A stretch of 64,000 bases of DNA from NCBI GenBank assembly GCA_918807975.1, contig OU964922.1, positions 17,720,329 through 17,784,328 of the forward strand, given 5' to 3'. Under the pieces are notes generated by a model, which saw nothing but the letters and a program-made list of their open reading frames with translations, did not search any database and was not told the DNA's origin. Positions 11,192-22,880 of the stretch are shown piece after piece (the stretch's first letter is position 1; each line of letters begins with the position of its first letter). The DNA is from Aplidium turbinatum (lineage: Eukaryota; Chordata; Ascidiacea; Aplousobranchia; Polyclinidae). A program made the position numbers and the translations under genes.

Positions 11192-12527
11192 CAGGGGCGC
11201 CGGAAGCCGGAGGGCAGGGGGGGCGGATGCCCCCCCTGCCCTCAATTTTTTTGCAGATGGGGGGGCAGAGGGGGCAATGGTGCCCTTTCAAAGTCATGTA
11301 AGCTACTGCACCTTTTGCAATATAACAATTTCTGCTATTCGCTTTTAGCCTATTTATAATCTTTCATTTTTGCCTCAAGATAGTATTTACGGCACAAAAT
11401 TTTGCAACTGCAACACAGTAAAAAAGGCCTTAAAACTCGTTTTTTTTTCGGCAGCTATCGTGGCCTACCGGGAGCTCCTTCTCGGCGGCCAAATCTGCGT
11501 GCTTGGAGGCCAAAATAACGATAGCACAAGTAAATAAAATTAAACTTGCAACAATGCTAAAATGATCACTTAGCGTTGTTGAAGTCTGAGCCTGGGCGAC
11601 GTCCTACAATAGAATCGTTGCACCACGCAATAACTGCTTTATCGGGATTGTAATCCAGTACTGCGGGACCATCTAACGACACTCGCACGAGTGTCTCCAA
11701 TGTGGCTGGTTTTAAGGAAGTTCGCCACTCCTCTAGAATTCTTTTTAGCAACGAAAAACAACGTTCGACATGATTGTGTTGATGATGACGGCAAGGTAAT
11801 AAAATAAGTATTTCAATGATGTGAAGGACATTACTAAAAGAAGCATAATTTTTGCAAAATAACTTATGATCAAAAAATGTTTTCCCCTCGGATGTCAACT
11901 AACCTAGTTCTCTTTTTTAACAACGATTCAATGTCCGACAACATCGAATCGACATAAAAACGACAATATTTCCAGCCGATGTAAATTAGCACTTCGGATT
12001 AAGACTTTGTTAAAATAAACGTTGGGAATTACAAACAAGACTTACAACGCTGGTGATCGCAGATGGATATATTCCATCAATAACAAATATTTCCGCACAA
12101 TGCAACAGTGGCGATTATGACGCGCTGACCTAATTTTGCGTCACTCTTTGATACTACATATTTTCGACCGTTAATCTACGATCATTCTATTGCGAAATTA
12201 AATAATTGGCTAGAAGAGACCGGCGGCCAAACTTGGCCGATTGAGGGGGTAGCACCGGCGGTCATTCAAGCATTACTTAGCGGCCATGGCCGCAGGCTGC
12301 TTTAAAGCTTAACAGTAGGTTATATCATTATGACATAGCATGATGCCCTTTTTTGTATACCGGACACTTGTAGGCTATCATTACTCAATAGCCTACATAG
12401 TGAGCTGATAGCTTAGCATTATCGCTATATCTTATCTTAAAACTTGAAAAAAATTGGCCTTTTAGTAAACAAAAGTGCCCTTTTTTGTAATCTTGCCCCC
12501 CAGTCAAAAATCGTTCCGGCGCCCCCG
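11192..12527 (-). mobile_element. hAT deletion derivative, TSD CATGTCTG
   Basis: The ends are CAGGGGCGCCGG and a near complement (GGCGCCCCCG), flanked by an 8-bp duplication CATGTCTG at 11184-11191 and 12528-12535. It keeps the last coding part of a hAT transposase on the minus strand. Shorter relatives are at 24698-25082 and, as a fragment, at about 2870. The interior 11900-12460 has no recognised coding. Confidence 0.9.
11566..11898 (-). pseudogene. hAT transposase C-terminal domain remnant
   Basis: The 110-residue minus-strand ORF contains NHVERCFSLLKRILEEWRTS, then LKPATLETLVRVSLDGP. This is the hATC dimerisation block (usual form NAEVERxFSxLxxIKTxxRS, then LNALMRIxLNGP). The DDE catalytic core and the BED finger are absent. 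The protein end, DYNPDKAVIAWCND, fits the usual tail. It is the terminal exon kept in a deletion derivative and would not be an active transposase. Confidence 0.85.
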
Positions 12528-12843
12528 CATGTCTGGTAATATACTCTGGGGCCGTGGTGGTATTAGTCCGGCAGCCCGTGACCTATTTGTAACATCATAA
12601 GGAACAAAAGGTTTGAGTGTTTTATCAACCTTACCCCACTGTGGGATGTTCAGAAACCCACATCCGAGGTTTCACTGCTGGGGCGTTTGGGGGCTACAGC
12701 CCGGTGAAAAACCCATTTTGGGGGTCAAAAAAACATCATAAAGTACAAGAACAAAACCTACGCCAAATTTTATGCCTTCACTTGTAGACTTTGGAACAAA
12801 GTCGATCTGGGTGCCCCAGGTGGGGCATATTCCCGAATAAAGG

Positions 12844-14061
12844 CCCAGCCAGCAAGCCTATATGGGCCCCACATGGGGACCCATATGGGCTGATGTACGG
12901 GCCCCATGTGAGATGCCCATATGGGGCCCATACACATTGTGTCCGCGGGCATCACATTGCCCCCATATAGGCTGCCCATATTCATTTATGGGTTTCATGT
13001 GGGTTGCTCACACTCAACCCACAAATCTAATATGGGCTGCCCATGTGTAACCCATAAATCTAATACAGGCTGCCCATATGTATATAACTGCAGACAGATG
13101 CCAAAGTGCTGCAAGAAGTGAACTTTGCGCAATGCATAGCAAGGTGCCCCCAGTAAAGTGCTCAATCGGCGTAAGCCAAGAGCGTCAACTGCAGACAGCG
13201 CACACGATGATGAACTGTTTTATTTTGATCAACAACGCACGAGTAGGTATATAACTCCATGTGACATTTTCCTATTTGTGGTACGTAAGCACAAAAAATA
13301 GTACTACTGCTAACCTTGCCAAAGTGCTCCAACTGCAAGCAGTGAGCTTTGCGCAATGCATAGCAAGGTGCCCCCAGTAATTTTGGTTGTTCAATTTCAT
13401 TTTGTGTTTGTTTAAAAGATCAACAAAAGTCGTTTGAGACAACTAAAAAGTCTCAAAGTCAAGACAAATGCTGATCGAGGTGTATATCATATTAGTATGG
13501 GTTGCCCACAAACCTTTGAATCACTGTGTGGGTAGCCCATGGTCTGCCCATAAAAAATGTGGGCAGTCCATGGTCTGCGCATAAAAAATGTGGGCAGCCC
13601 ATGGCCTGCCCATGAAAAATGTGGGTAGCCCATGGTCTGCCCATAAAAAATGTGGGCAGCCCATGGCCTGCCCATGAAAAATGTGGGTAGCCCATGATCT
13701 GCCCATAAAAAATGTGGGCTGCCCATGTTCTGCCCATAAAAAATGTGGGCAGCCCATGGTCTGCCCATAAACAAAGTGGGCAGCCCATGGTCTGCCCATA
13801 AACAAAGTGGGAAGCCCATCAATATTTCATGCTTAGCCCATGATCAATAATTTTATGTGGCTAAATTTCTTAAAATGCATTTATATGATCACGCATTTGA
13901 AGATTGGAAGTTTTATATTCCACCTTGTCATTTAGCAACACATTCTGCAAGAAAGCCCATATTGGGCGCATATGGCAAAAACAAAAAAACCCACATAAAA
14001 CCCACATGCCCACAAGCCCATTAAAATAGAATATGGGGCCCATATGGGCTTGCTGGCTGGG
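12844..14061 (+). mobile_element. GCCCA-rich inverted-repeat element, copy 1
   Basis: The left end CCCAGCCAGCAAGCC and the right end, its complement GGCTTGCTGGCTGG, form TIRs that run on into GCCCATATGGGCCCC. The body is dominated by GGGCAGCCC, GCCCAT and ATGGGC words. A segment with GCGCAATGCATAGCAAGGTG occurs twice (about 13125 and 13350). The 31-bp tandem array at 13528-13820 lies inside. Long open frames exist only because the array unit lacks stops. No transposase. Confidence 0.85.
13528..13820. repeat. 31-bp tandem array, about nine units
   Basis: The unit is about GTGGGCAGCCCATGGTCTGC followed by CCATAAAAAAT. Starts at 13528, 13559 and 13590 give the 31-bp period. Units differ by a few bases (GTAGCCC, GCAGTCC). 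Each contains two short palindromes, which lets the array pair with itself in either orientation. Confidence 0.9.
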
Positions 14062-15260
14062 GGGCCCCCGAAGTTGGGGCAAAATACGTAAAAATAACAT
14101 CATAAGGTACAAAAATGGAACTTCTTTCATCAGTTGGGGCATGTTTCACTGAGTTCGAAACAACTTTTCTTATGGCCCCAAGGTGGGGCTTAACCTCATT
14201 TTGGGAGTATAACCCCTAAAATTCACAAAATTAACATCATAAGGTATAAAACCAAGTGTCTCTCGTAGATATTTCAAAACGTCTGCAAATATTTTGGAAA
14301 ATTAACAAAGCATGTAAGATATAATATCAACACAGCATAACATTTGCTTATTAGGTTAAAATTCATCACTAAAATTCATCACTATAATAGATATCGTACG
14401 CAGGGGTGGATTGGCGGCTAATCATTACCCAGCCAGCAAGCCCATATGGGCCCCACATGGGGACCCATATGGGCTGATGTACGGGCCCCATGTGAGCAGC
14501 CCATATGGGACCCATAAACATTGTGTCTGCGGGCATCACATTGCCCCCATATAGGCTGCCCATATTCATTTATGGGTTTCATGTGGGTTGCTCACACTCA
14601 ACCCACAAATCTAATATGGGCTGCTCAATGCTCATATGTAACCCATAAATCTAATACAGACTGCCCATATGTATATCAGGTGTATAACTGTAGACAGATA
14701 CCAAAGTGCTCAAACTGCAAGCAGTGAACTTTGCGCAATGCATAGCAAGGTGCCCCCAGTAAAGTGCTCAATCGGAGTAAGCCAAGAGCGTCAACTGCAG
14801 ACAGTGCACGCCGTTTAGATGATGAACTGTTTTATTTTGATCAACGACGCACGAGTACAAAATAATTGACACGGCGAGAAGAACACAATAAACATAGCCA
14901 GGTCAGAGACTTTAAAGAACCGGCCTTCCACGCCCTGTGGAGGCGGGAGCGCCGTGATTATGGGGTGGCGATGCACCCGGAAGGGAAGTCCACCAGCTTA
15001 GGTCGCGGGGGCCAGGCTGGGGAGTCTAGGTACCTGTGGAAGGAAAGTGTGGATCGAGAATTTTGTGCGACTCGTCCGCAAAAGTTAGAATGGCGGAACG
15101 GGCCAGGGAGACGGGCTTTGCTTTCTGCAAACGCAAAAAGGTCAGCTCACGACGGGCCGGGCGACAGAGGTTTATAAAGCTAGGCAGCGCCCTCGTCTCC
15201 ATCACGTACGTTTGACTCCTATACCCGGTCTGCCCGTAGGCAGAACGGATAAACTTTGGG

Positions 15261-15318
15261 GTCTCCCACGAGGAAGAGAAGCTTAGCTACAAGGACGATT
15301 TGAATACTCGTGGGAGAC
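15261..15318. other. 12-bp stem with 34-nt loop in the LINE 3' region
   Basis: GTCTCCCACGAG at 15261-15272 and its exact complement at 15307-15318 could form a hairpin in RNA or DNA. R2-group LINEs use structured 3' UTRs to bind their RT; whether this stem does so is a guess. Confidence 0.6.
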
Positions 15319-16017
15319 GAAAATTATATAAAATCTGGAGCAAAGGCTCAAATAATTGGTGTAAAAAAAAATATGGTAAGTGGGAATATATTGTATGCTT
15401 TACCTACCGAAAAAGTGTTGACGTTGAACCAACGAGCGCGGATGTGCACTGGCCAGACGTTGAGGCAGGTTCGCCCAGATGGGTCGGGGGGACTAGCGAT
15501 CAAAGCGTAGATATGACTAGGCTACGTTACCAGGAAAAATATAGAATAGTGGGATGAAACTTTGGAGGTTGCATCGAGTTGATCGGGAAATCATGTTTAT
15601 CGATGAGTTAAAAGCAACGCGAGGTGGATCCGAGCGGGAAAGAGCAGCATATCGGGAGAAGGTAGTGTGTGATAATCTAAAATATTGAAATATGAAAATA
15701 CAGATCCAGTGTTGTTAATGATATTACGTCATTGATAGATGATATGAGTCCATTCACGATATGCAATATATACTTAATTCATGTATTGCTATTTTATTTT
15801 ATTGATGATGATTGTATTCTTCATTGAGCTGCAGCATGCTGATGAAACGACAATTGTTTACAGGTAAATTGATAATGAAACAATGGATTTAACATACTAT
15901 GAAGTCACACAATTACTGGCGGGTTTTGAGGTTTGCTGTCTTGCGCGCTCGGATGCTTACTGCAGAGCTTCTGCTGTTGGGGAATTGAGCTTCTGATCGC
16001 TGGAATCGTCTTTTCTA

Positions 16018-17696
16018 TCACGTAGCCCCTCCACGAGTGAGCCCGGCGTTCCAAGCTTTCCAGACACGGAGGGAACCTTCGATTGAGAGGGAGGCCACTT
16101 TTCTAGCCACCTCTGCTACCCCACGAGCAGGAACACCCAAGGCCACCAAAGCCCGAGAGCTCAACGGAGCATAGCTCCCGAGGGAGCCTACGACGATCGG
16201 AAGTGACAGGACGTCCCTGCAAGGGCGCTTCCTGTCTTCCAATATGTTTACACATAACTCGCCGTACTTGTCGTGTTTCCTGTCGGCGGCTTTTCGAAGG
16301 GAATCCGCGCCGTAGTCGAACGGGCAAGTGACGTCACATACAACCGTGACACCGTCAGGGCGTTGCAGGACAATGTCAGGGCGCAGATCAGCACCGCCCG
16401 CTTCCACGTGTTGTGGAACCGTACTATCTATGGTAAGCAAGGGTTGCCATTCGGCAGGTACATGCTTCACGATCTCCCACAATACTGAATTGTGTCGTTC
16501 CGTGACAACAGGCATCACGGTAGGGCAGTGGTTCAATATATGAGGGAGAGTCTCTTCCGCTTTCCCACACGCGCGACATAATGGCAGGTTTATATGGGTG
16601 GCCATGGCTTGGTTTTGATTTCAAGGGAAGTAAGTTTAGGCGGGCTTTATAAGCAAATGCACGGTTCGCGTGATCCAGGAGCTCCGGTCGCCGAGTCCAA
16701 GAATTCAAAAATCCGGACAGACAGTGGGCACTGACCGTCTTGCCTTGGTCAGGTTTGGATTCCCAGTGTGTCTCCTCCACCACAAGTCATTGTGTTGGTG
16801 GAGGGTCGAAACCACTTTTTTTCTTAGGGGAGGGGTGATTTTGGAGCTCCCCGCGGTCAACTCGAGACCGCCATCTGGGCGTGCGGACCAACGTACATTT
16901 AGACGACGGGTAGCCGCCGGGACGCGGCCCCACAAGCTTTCGCCTGTTGGGCACGGTCGAGAACGGGCACCTTCAGGGGGGGGTCCTTATTCAAGTAACT
17001 GGCTAGCTGGCATGGGGTAGGATCTGGAGTGCCGAACCTCAGACTGGCACAACGCCTAAGCTGCCCGAAAGCGATGGCAGAGACACGGTCGTCAGGAGAC
17101 GTCAGCATCTTGAAGGCCTGGGCTATCGAAAGCGTGTCGCTTTCGCGACACAGGTTCGACACACTAAAGCCCCCCAATGCAGGCTTATAGTAAAAGAAAG
17201 CGCTGCACGCCCACCTGGGAAGACGCCACGCCACCTTCAAACACTGCAATACCAGTCGATCGAGCTTCAGAAGCTCATACTGTCTGAAGCGCCGCACTCG
17301 CAGATGGTATGACGCGGACGGAAGAATGATAGAATTAAGTGCCAGAAGTTTCTGGCTTGGAGTAAGGAAAGATTTCATTAAAGAGGAAATGTGTTTCTCC
17401 AGGGTGGAGATGAAAGGTTGGGTAAGGGACGCATCCGAGGCGTAACCGGTTCGAGCGCCAAGATATTTGTACGTTTCGCCTTTGGGGATGACTCGGATTT
17501 CCTCCCCGGCTAGGGAGAAAGGTTCCGGGTCGATCCGCAGACGGGACGCCGACGCTTTCCTATAGGATAAGGTGCCACACTTGCGTGGGTTGAACCGTAA
17601 CCCGGACCAGGAAGAGAAGAGATCAGTAGTAGATAAGAGGGAGATCATCTGCTCGCGATCGGAAGAAACGAGACAGATGTCGTCCGCATATGCCAT
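16018..17696 (-). pseudogene. R2-like LINE ORF: RT C-terminal part, CCHC, RLE endonuclease
   Basis: The first reading segment (17696-16899, 265 residues) starts at the YADD box and contains GETYKYLGARTGY and LPRWACSAFFYYKPALGGF, typical of R2-group RTs after the palm. Two frame changes lead through 16935-16705 (RLNVRWSARPDGGLELTAG) and 16783-16424 (RRPELLDHANRAFAYKARLN) to the last segment (16605-16018, 195 residues) with CRACGKAEETLPHILNHC and the PD-(D/E)xK-like RPDIVL...CDVTCPFD. The DNA-nicking and priming functions cannot work in this copy because the RT is incomplete and the frame is broken. Confidence 0.83.
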
Positions 17697-18156
17697 ACAA
17701 CCTACTTTGATGTCTTCTTTAGCAGGAAGGTTGTAGCCGCAATCCGTTTTGTCACGGACGCCTTTCCTATTTGTGGTACGTAAGCACCAAAAAAAGTACT
17801 ACTGCCAACTTTACCAAAGTGCTCCAATTGCAAGCAGTGAGCTTTGCGCAATGCATAGCAAGGTGCTCCCAGTAATTTTGCTTGTTCAATTTCATTTTGT
17901 GTTTGTTTAAAAGATCAATAAAAGTCGTTTGAGACAACTAAAAAATCTCAAAGTCTAGACTAATGCTGATCGAGGTGTATATCATATTAGTATGGGTTGC
18001 CCACAAACCTTTGAATCACTGTGTGGGTAGCCCATGGTCTGCCGATAAAAAATGTGGGCAGTCCATGGTCTGCCCATAAAAAATGTGGGCAGCCCATGGT
18101 CTGCCCATAAAAAATGTGGGCAGCCCATGGTCTGCCCATGAAAAATGTGGGTAGCC

Positions 18157-18560
18157 CACCCAGCCAGCAAGCCCATATGGGCCCCATATACTATTTTAAT
18201 GGGCTTGTGGGCATGTGGGTTCTATGTGGATTTTTGTGTTTTTGCCATATGTGCCCAATATGGGCTTTCTTGCAGAATGTGTTGCTAAATGACAAGGTGG
18301 AATATAAAACTTCCAATCTTCAAATGCGTGATCATATAAATGCATTTTAATAAATTTAGCCACATAAAATTATTGATCATGGGCTAAGCATGAAATATTG
18401 ATGGGCTTTCCACTTTGTTTATGGCCAGACCATGGGCTGCCCACTTTGTTTATGGGCAGACCATGGGCTGCCCACATTTTTTATGGGCAGAACATAGGCT
18501 GCCCACATTTTTTATGGGCAGACCATGGGCTGCCCACATTTTTTATGGGCAGACCATGGC
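18157..18560 (-). mobile_element. GCCCA-rich element, right half in inverted orientation
   Basis: It starts with CCAGCCAGCAAGCCCATATG, which is the right end of copy 1 read backward, and continues in reverse through the unique right arm to inverted 31-bp units (18409-18558). It abuts the left half of copy 2 head-on, so part of copy 2 has been flipped, with one breakpoint in the 31-bp array. Confidence 0.8.
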
Positions 18561-19116
18561 CCAGTCAGCAAAGGTTTGTGGGGTCCACTTGGGCTGCATA
18601 TGGGTTACCCACATTGTATTGCGTGGGCCCCAGTACCTATGTGTCCACGGTTTGCAGAAATGTCCCAAGTGGGCAGCCCACCTACGTCTAATGGGTGGGC
18701 AGCCCACCATAAAACCATTATTAAAATGTAAACCGCCGTCGCATTGTATCGTTGTATATATTCAATCTTTATGACTATTGCACTTTAATATAGCATAATG
18801 TACCGGTGCGAACGTATATTTTATAATTTTTCATCATGGTGGGTAGCCCACTTCATGCCCCCAGAAAGCCCAGAAAGTTTATTTCAAGAAATGAAAATAA
18901 ATTCCCGATACATTTTCATGATATGACAACATTATTAAGATAAATTTAATAAAAGATGTCGGGAATCGGTTGTAAAGAAAAAAAATATGAAGTAGGCCGC
19001 GCACTTGGGGCCTAATCGGAAACATCAGATAAACCCACCTTAATCCCACAAGCCCACTTAGCCCAGAATGCCCATGGAAATCCCACGTGGGCCCCACGAA
19101 CCCTTGCTGACTAGGT
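18561..19116. mobile_element. Related GCCCA-rich element with CCAGTCAGCAA ends
   Basis: The ends CCAGTCAGCAAAGGTTTGTG and CACGAACCCTTGCTGACTAGG are imperfect complements, close to but distinct from the CCAGCCAGCAAG ends of its neighbour. Inside are further GGGCAGCCCAC words and an AT-rich middle. It looks like a sister family inserted at the edge of the inverted array. Confidence 0.7.
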
Positions 19117-19156
19117 CCTGTGCTAATATTGAAAAGAAAGAATACATCGAAGCTTA

Positions 19157-20520
19157 AAATGTAGGCCTACTGCTTATTTTTTGCATTAGTTTATCCAAAT
19201 GTCTGCGATCTCTATCGATGCTTGAAGGACGAAGGTCAAATGATGCTTCCTCTGCTGATGTCATCCCCAGATCTTCATAGAAGTGGTGAAGGATCGATCG
19301 GCGCATAAAGTGAGTAAGTGCCAATCTCTGCCTGGAACCAATTGAATTGGTGAAAGACGTAATCCCAGTGAGTCGATTGGCGGATTCTGCATTGATTGTT
19401 TTCTCCAAATTTTGATCAACAGCACATCCACAGAAGTTTTTTTCAGTTCTTTTTACGGACAAGATGCTTTGTTCAAACAGATCACTTATTTCAGGGTGAG
19501 TTTCTTCCATTTTTGCATGTTATCCTGCAGTCGCAAAATCCATCTTGTATAATTTGGTTGGTTGAAAATAAAGAACACGCTTGACATCTCTCCTATGCAG
19601 CGCACAAACAACTAATGATTTGCAGAATGAATACTCCGAGCAAAGAGGAGGTACGTCTTGACAAGTTTTAAGTATCCATACCAGTACTGGGCAGTCTTGC
19701 CAATTTCTCCTGTTTCGGTTTTCCTTGAAAATTCATGGTAGGAACTCAAAAGTCGTTAACATCGTCATCCAAAAAGCCAATCGTTGACTGGGATGGACAA
19801 ATACATAAAAGACGTAGTTCTTCGTCCATATTTTCAGGAGCAGGGCATTGCTGTAACAAGAATTGATTAAAATGCAAGATTTCTAATGCTGCTCCGAAAA
19901 GAACGTGTATTCGTTTGCACCTATTATGATGAGTACCACGCAGAAACCCGTTAAGAGATCCTTCGGCAAGAATACCAGCTTCTGTTAGGATGTATGGACC
20001 ACCTGAACCATCCAAGTACTGACCCATAGCTTTAAAGAACGCCATGCAAATGTGGAAACCACCCAGTAATATGAACAAACAGTCATATTTTGGACTTTCT
20101 TGCTCTTGAATGGTGAGGGCATGTTTTGCAATGGCCAGATCGTAAGTAACACACATGTACTCTGGCTGGCATTCATCCGCTATCTGCAAAGATTTTCTCG
20201 CTGTTTCAGCAACCACTTGCAGACTGGTGGGAGACTGGTTGATCTGCGGAAGGTACGAGATATTTTGTCTTGGGAAGTTATCTTCGAATACTTTTGCATT
20301 CCATCCGACCCACATAGGAGTCCTTGGAATACCCAAGGCAAGGGATACCATCCACAATGAATCAATCGTAGGAAAGTTTTGCAAAGCCTTGTGCGTTTGA
20401 ATTCTCTTTTCATCCTCAAGAGCCAAAAAAAAAACGAGCTCTGTCATCCGTTTCCGCTTTCTATATGGTTGAAGATCTACAACATCAGCTGCCAGTGACC
20501 TCCGAATCATTATCACATTG
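19157..20520 (-). pseudogene. Uncharacterised multi-copy gene, C-terminal half (locus A)
   Basis: I do not know a named function. The minus-strand segment 20516-19746 (256 residues) contains YMCVTYDLAIAKHALTIQ, then LGGFHICMAFFKAMGQYL, GGPYILTEAGILAEGSLNGF and NRCKRIH. A shifted frame (about 19740-19515) reads GKTAQYWYGYLKLVKTYLLF, and the last segment (19510-19154) reads SVKRTEKNFCGCAVDQNLEK and GITSFTNSIGSRQR. The same order is found in locus C (58227-61550). The N-terminal zinc-binding part is missing and the frame is broken about twice. I recall similar repetitive genes in marine invertebrates; a mobile-element origin is likely. Confidence 0.7.
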
Positions 20521-22013
20521 TATGCTACTGTACACTACAGTCTTCAACTGGTGAAATATTAAATTATAGCGCAGTTGCTTATTATGGAATTATGACTTAT
20601 ACACCCGGTATCAGTCTTTGTGCTAGGAAAAATCCTCAGCTGAAGCAAAAAAAATTTTGACGTTTTGCAAACACTTGTTTTCATCCAAATAGGCTACAAC
20701 CTTGAATTTGGGGGTCGTATTTAGAGATGTAAAAAAACGTTTTTTTTTTGTTTTAAAAAAAAACGAGCTCGTTTTTTTTTGTTTTTTAACGTTTTTTTTT
20801 TCTCTTTACAACGTCAAGAGGTTGTTCCAGTTGATGTGCATTTGGTGCAAACTTGATGAAAATCACACAGGCGGTGCTCGAGTTATAAGTGAAATAATAT
20901 TAGCCACTAGGTGGCTTCATAGATAAAGAGCAATAGAAAAACGGCAATATTTCAAGAACCGCTCAACATATTTGGATAATTTTTAGCTCTACCTCCAATC
21001 CTCCATGTTTTCTCGGGCGGGCTATTTGTTTATGAACACTAAAACAAGTTTTGGCTACTACTTTTTGAGATAAAAAGAAATTGACCTCTTGTCGATACGC
21101 ACCAACAAAATCATGATGCGTAACTTAAAACAAAAAATTATTGGGTAGAGGAAAGATTGATGAAAAGTTTGGCAAAAGCAGTGTAGTGCTAAAGTCCTAA
21201 CTTTTAGCCCAAATCACATTTAAATGTAATGAAAGATGCAAAAGTCAGGACTAACATGAGTTTTAAAACAAAGTGTTGATGGGCAGCCAAATAATAGGCC
21301 TAATTTTAAGTGTTTCACACTTCATCCACGGTTGCCAGGTATTCTTCAAATTCTCAGATATATTGCGATAAATTATTTTAGCTTAATACTTGCAAGTTCA
21401 AATTAGGCCAAGAATTCCAAAATTATGATTCATCAATAACTAAACAGTAGCATTGTTCCAAACAAAAACCATGCCAATCGAAGCAAAATTTGTTGTTTTG
21501 GATTTATTTGAAAGTATATTCTTCAGAAAGAGGTCTGATTCGTTTCATTTCAGCCTAATGAGCTGCATTCGAAAAACTCGTAAACAATAATTAAAACTGA
21601 CTTATGATGCTTCCACATCATACAACTGCATAGCATTATCTACAACTTCACAATAATACCTTGCGTAAATTGTGCACCTGGCAACTCTACTGAAAGCACA
21701 AAGATCACTCTTTCTCGGAGAAATTTTCTCCTCCTGGGAGAAGTGTGAATCGCTTGCTGCTTTCTGATTGGTCAATTTTGCTTATGGTGCCGTCTAACAG
21801 TAGGTTTTACAAATACGGCTACGCGTACCGTACCAGTATACTAACATCGTAGGCTAGCTAACTTCCATAAAAGGAAAAATAAATTAACTCATCTACATTA
21901 TGTCATGTATTAAATTGCATTAATTCAATGTTTGTCAGGTCTACTGCCACAAACATGCCAGAGAATGAATAAGAAAGCAAAACAACGTAGGACCATAGAT
22001 ATCTTACATATAG
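20521..22013. other. Unassigned AT-rich DNA with a T/A hairpin
   Basis: Around 20735-20805 runs of T and A flank the palindrome AAAACGAGCTCGTTTT and could fold back. The remainder has no ORF, repeat or RNA gene that I can support. Confidence 0.5.
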
Positions 22014-22279
22014 TATAGATATGCAACTCAGTGGTGCGTAACGATGTTTGAAGGCTAACAGCGTAGCTATGGCTGTATGCATTGACTTCAAACTTGGCAC
22101 AGCAAAACAACTTTATTTTTCATATATTTTTTTGGATTTTGTTTAAATAAAACTTTCTTCGTTTTCAAGTTGACGTATGGATTGCTTGTGATGACGTCAC
22201 ATTCTCGTTCCGCATGGACTGCTTTATGGAGATTCTGGCGATTGAAAACAAATCACAGTCACAGAGGGTACCTCTAAAC
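22014..22279. repeat. Dispersed repeat, 266 bp, near-identical to 25461-25728
   Basis: Both copies start GATATGCAACTCAGTGGTGC and end near GAGGGTACCTCTAAA, with only scattered differences. Each is followed by unrelated DNA: a solo LTR here and the minisatellite there. No coding sequence. Confidence 0.9.
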
Positions 22280-22288
22280 AGGGCCCAC

Positions 22289-22830
22289 TGGTCACAGCGG
22301 TAAACCATAATCTCTTCGTGGGAAAATTGTAACATAAGATTCCCGAATCCGTTTGTCTGCATGTAATGACCGAAAAAGAAACACTCCTTCGAAACGTCTA
22401 TTCAAATTTGTATTTCTGTAAAATTATCCACCTGGCTGTCGAAATTGGATGCAACGCCGTACACCACTAAAACTTGTCACTACAGAACAGATTACTTAGA
22501 TAAAAGACGGAAAATTTGTCCAGCTAGCAAGCACCAAGCAAACAGTTAAATATGCGACTGACTTCCAACAAACAATTTTACGAATGACCAGAATAGATAG
22601 CAATATCTCAAACTCACGTACGCAGTACTGTGACGCAATAATGAAAGACAATTATGAAGTCATTCAAACAGGTGTTCAAAGCGGCTGATGCAATATTTTA
22701 TCAGTCCAGGAACAATGAGCCAAGATTGCATCATTTTTTAGGAAAAATTCCATGACGTGATACGATAAGATTCAATAGACCATATCGGTTTTTATATGAC
22801 GTTTGATTTGGTGAATAGTTGTCGGGAACA
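22289..22830 (-). mobile_element. Solo LTR of the BEL/Pao family, TSD CCCAC
   Basis: On the minus strand it runs TGTT...CA and matches the LTRs at 37336 and 45602 through most of its length, but is clearly more divergent than those are from each other. The 5-bp CCCAC flanks it at 22284-22288 and 22831-22835. It is a fossil left by LTR-LTR recombination, older than the two longer copies. Confidence 0.92.
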
Positions 22831-22880
22831 CCCACAAGAGGGGAGGACAACCGGTGCATTGCACCGGGGCCCGGTGAGTT

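Larger units (their letters stand above)
12563..14290 (+). repeat. Repeat R, copy 1, interrupted by the GCCCA-rich element
   Basis: It starts TAGTCCGGCAGCCCGTGAC, as does copy 2 (complement at 35533). Its body is a loose tandem structure in which ACATCATAAGGTACAAA recurs at about 12593, 12732, 14096 and 14229, with paired GCCCCA and TGGGGC words between. The parts 12563-12843 and 14062-14290 are contiguous in copy 2 near 28690-28715, which shows that 12844-14061 is an insertion. No ORF. Confidence 0.8.
14857..17761 (-). mobile_element. R2-like (RLE-type) LINE, 5'-truncated
   Basis: Minus-strand coding begins at the RT catalytic box (MAYADDICLVSSD at 17696) and continues through the thumb region to about 16900. 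After frame changes it goes on to a CCHC-type knuckle (CRACGKAEETLPHILNHC near 16580-16525) and the restriction-like endonuclease (RPDIVLQRPDGVTVVCDVTC, about 16380-16320), ending at 16018. This order, RT then CCHC then PD-(D/E)xK, is the R2 group. It lacks the N-terminal fingers and most of the RT, so it is a truncated insertion. It lies in a repeat, not in 28S rDNA. The remaining 14857-16017 is its likely 3' UTR. Relative to copy 1 of its host repeat a few bases are lost at the target, and I see no duplication. Confidence 0.83.
14428..18156 (+). mobile_element. GCCCA-rich element, copy 2, left half, split by an R2-like LINE
   Basis: It repeats copy 1 from the left TIR to the cytosine-rich middle (14428-14856), is interrupted by the LINE, and resumes at 17762 with TTTCCTATTTGTGGTACGTA, which copy 1 has at 13270. 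It then runs to four 31-bp units (18026-18156). The right half is present but inverted (18157-18560). Confidence 0.85.

Noticed and set aside
13487-13822. Three overlapping ORFs with GLPTFFMGRPW-type repeats, and similar ones at 17982-18774
   Set aside because: They are read-through of the 31-bp tandem array, whose unit happens to lack stop codons in several frames.
14866-15557. Plus-strand ORFs opposite the 3' region of the R2-like LINE
   Set aside because: No recognisable domain; GC-rich open frames in a LINE 3' UTR are a simpler reading, though a separate insertion is not excluded.
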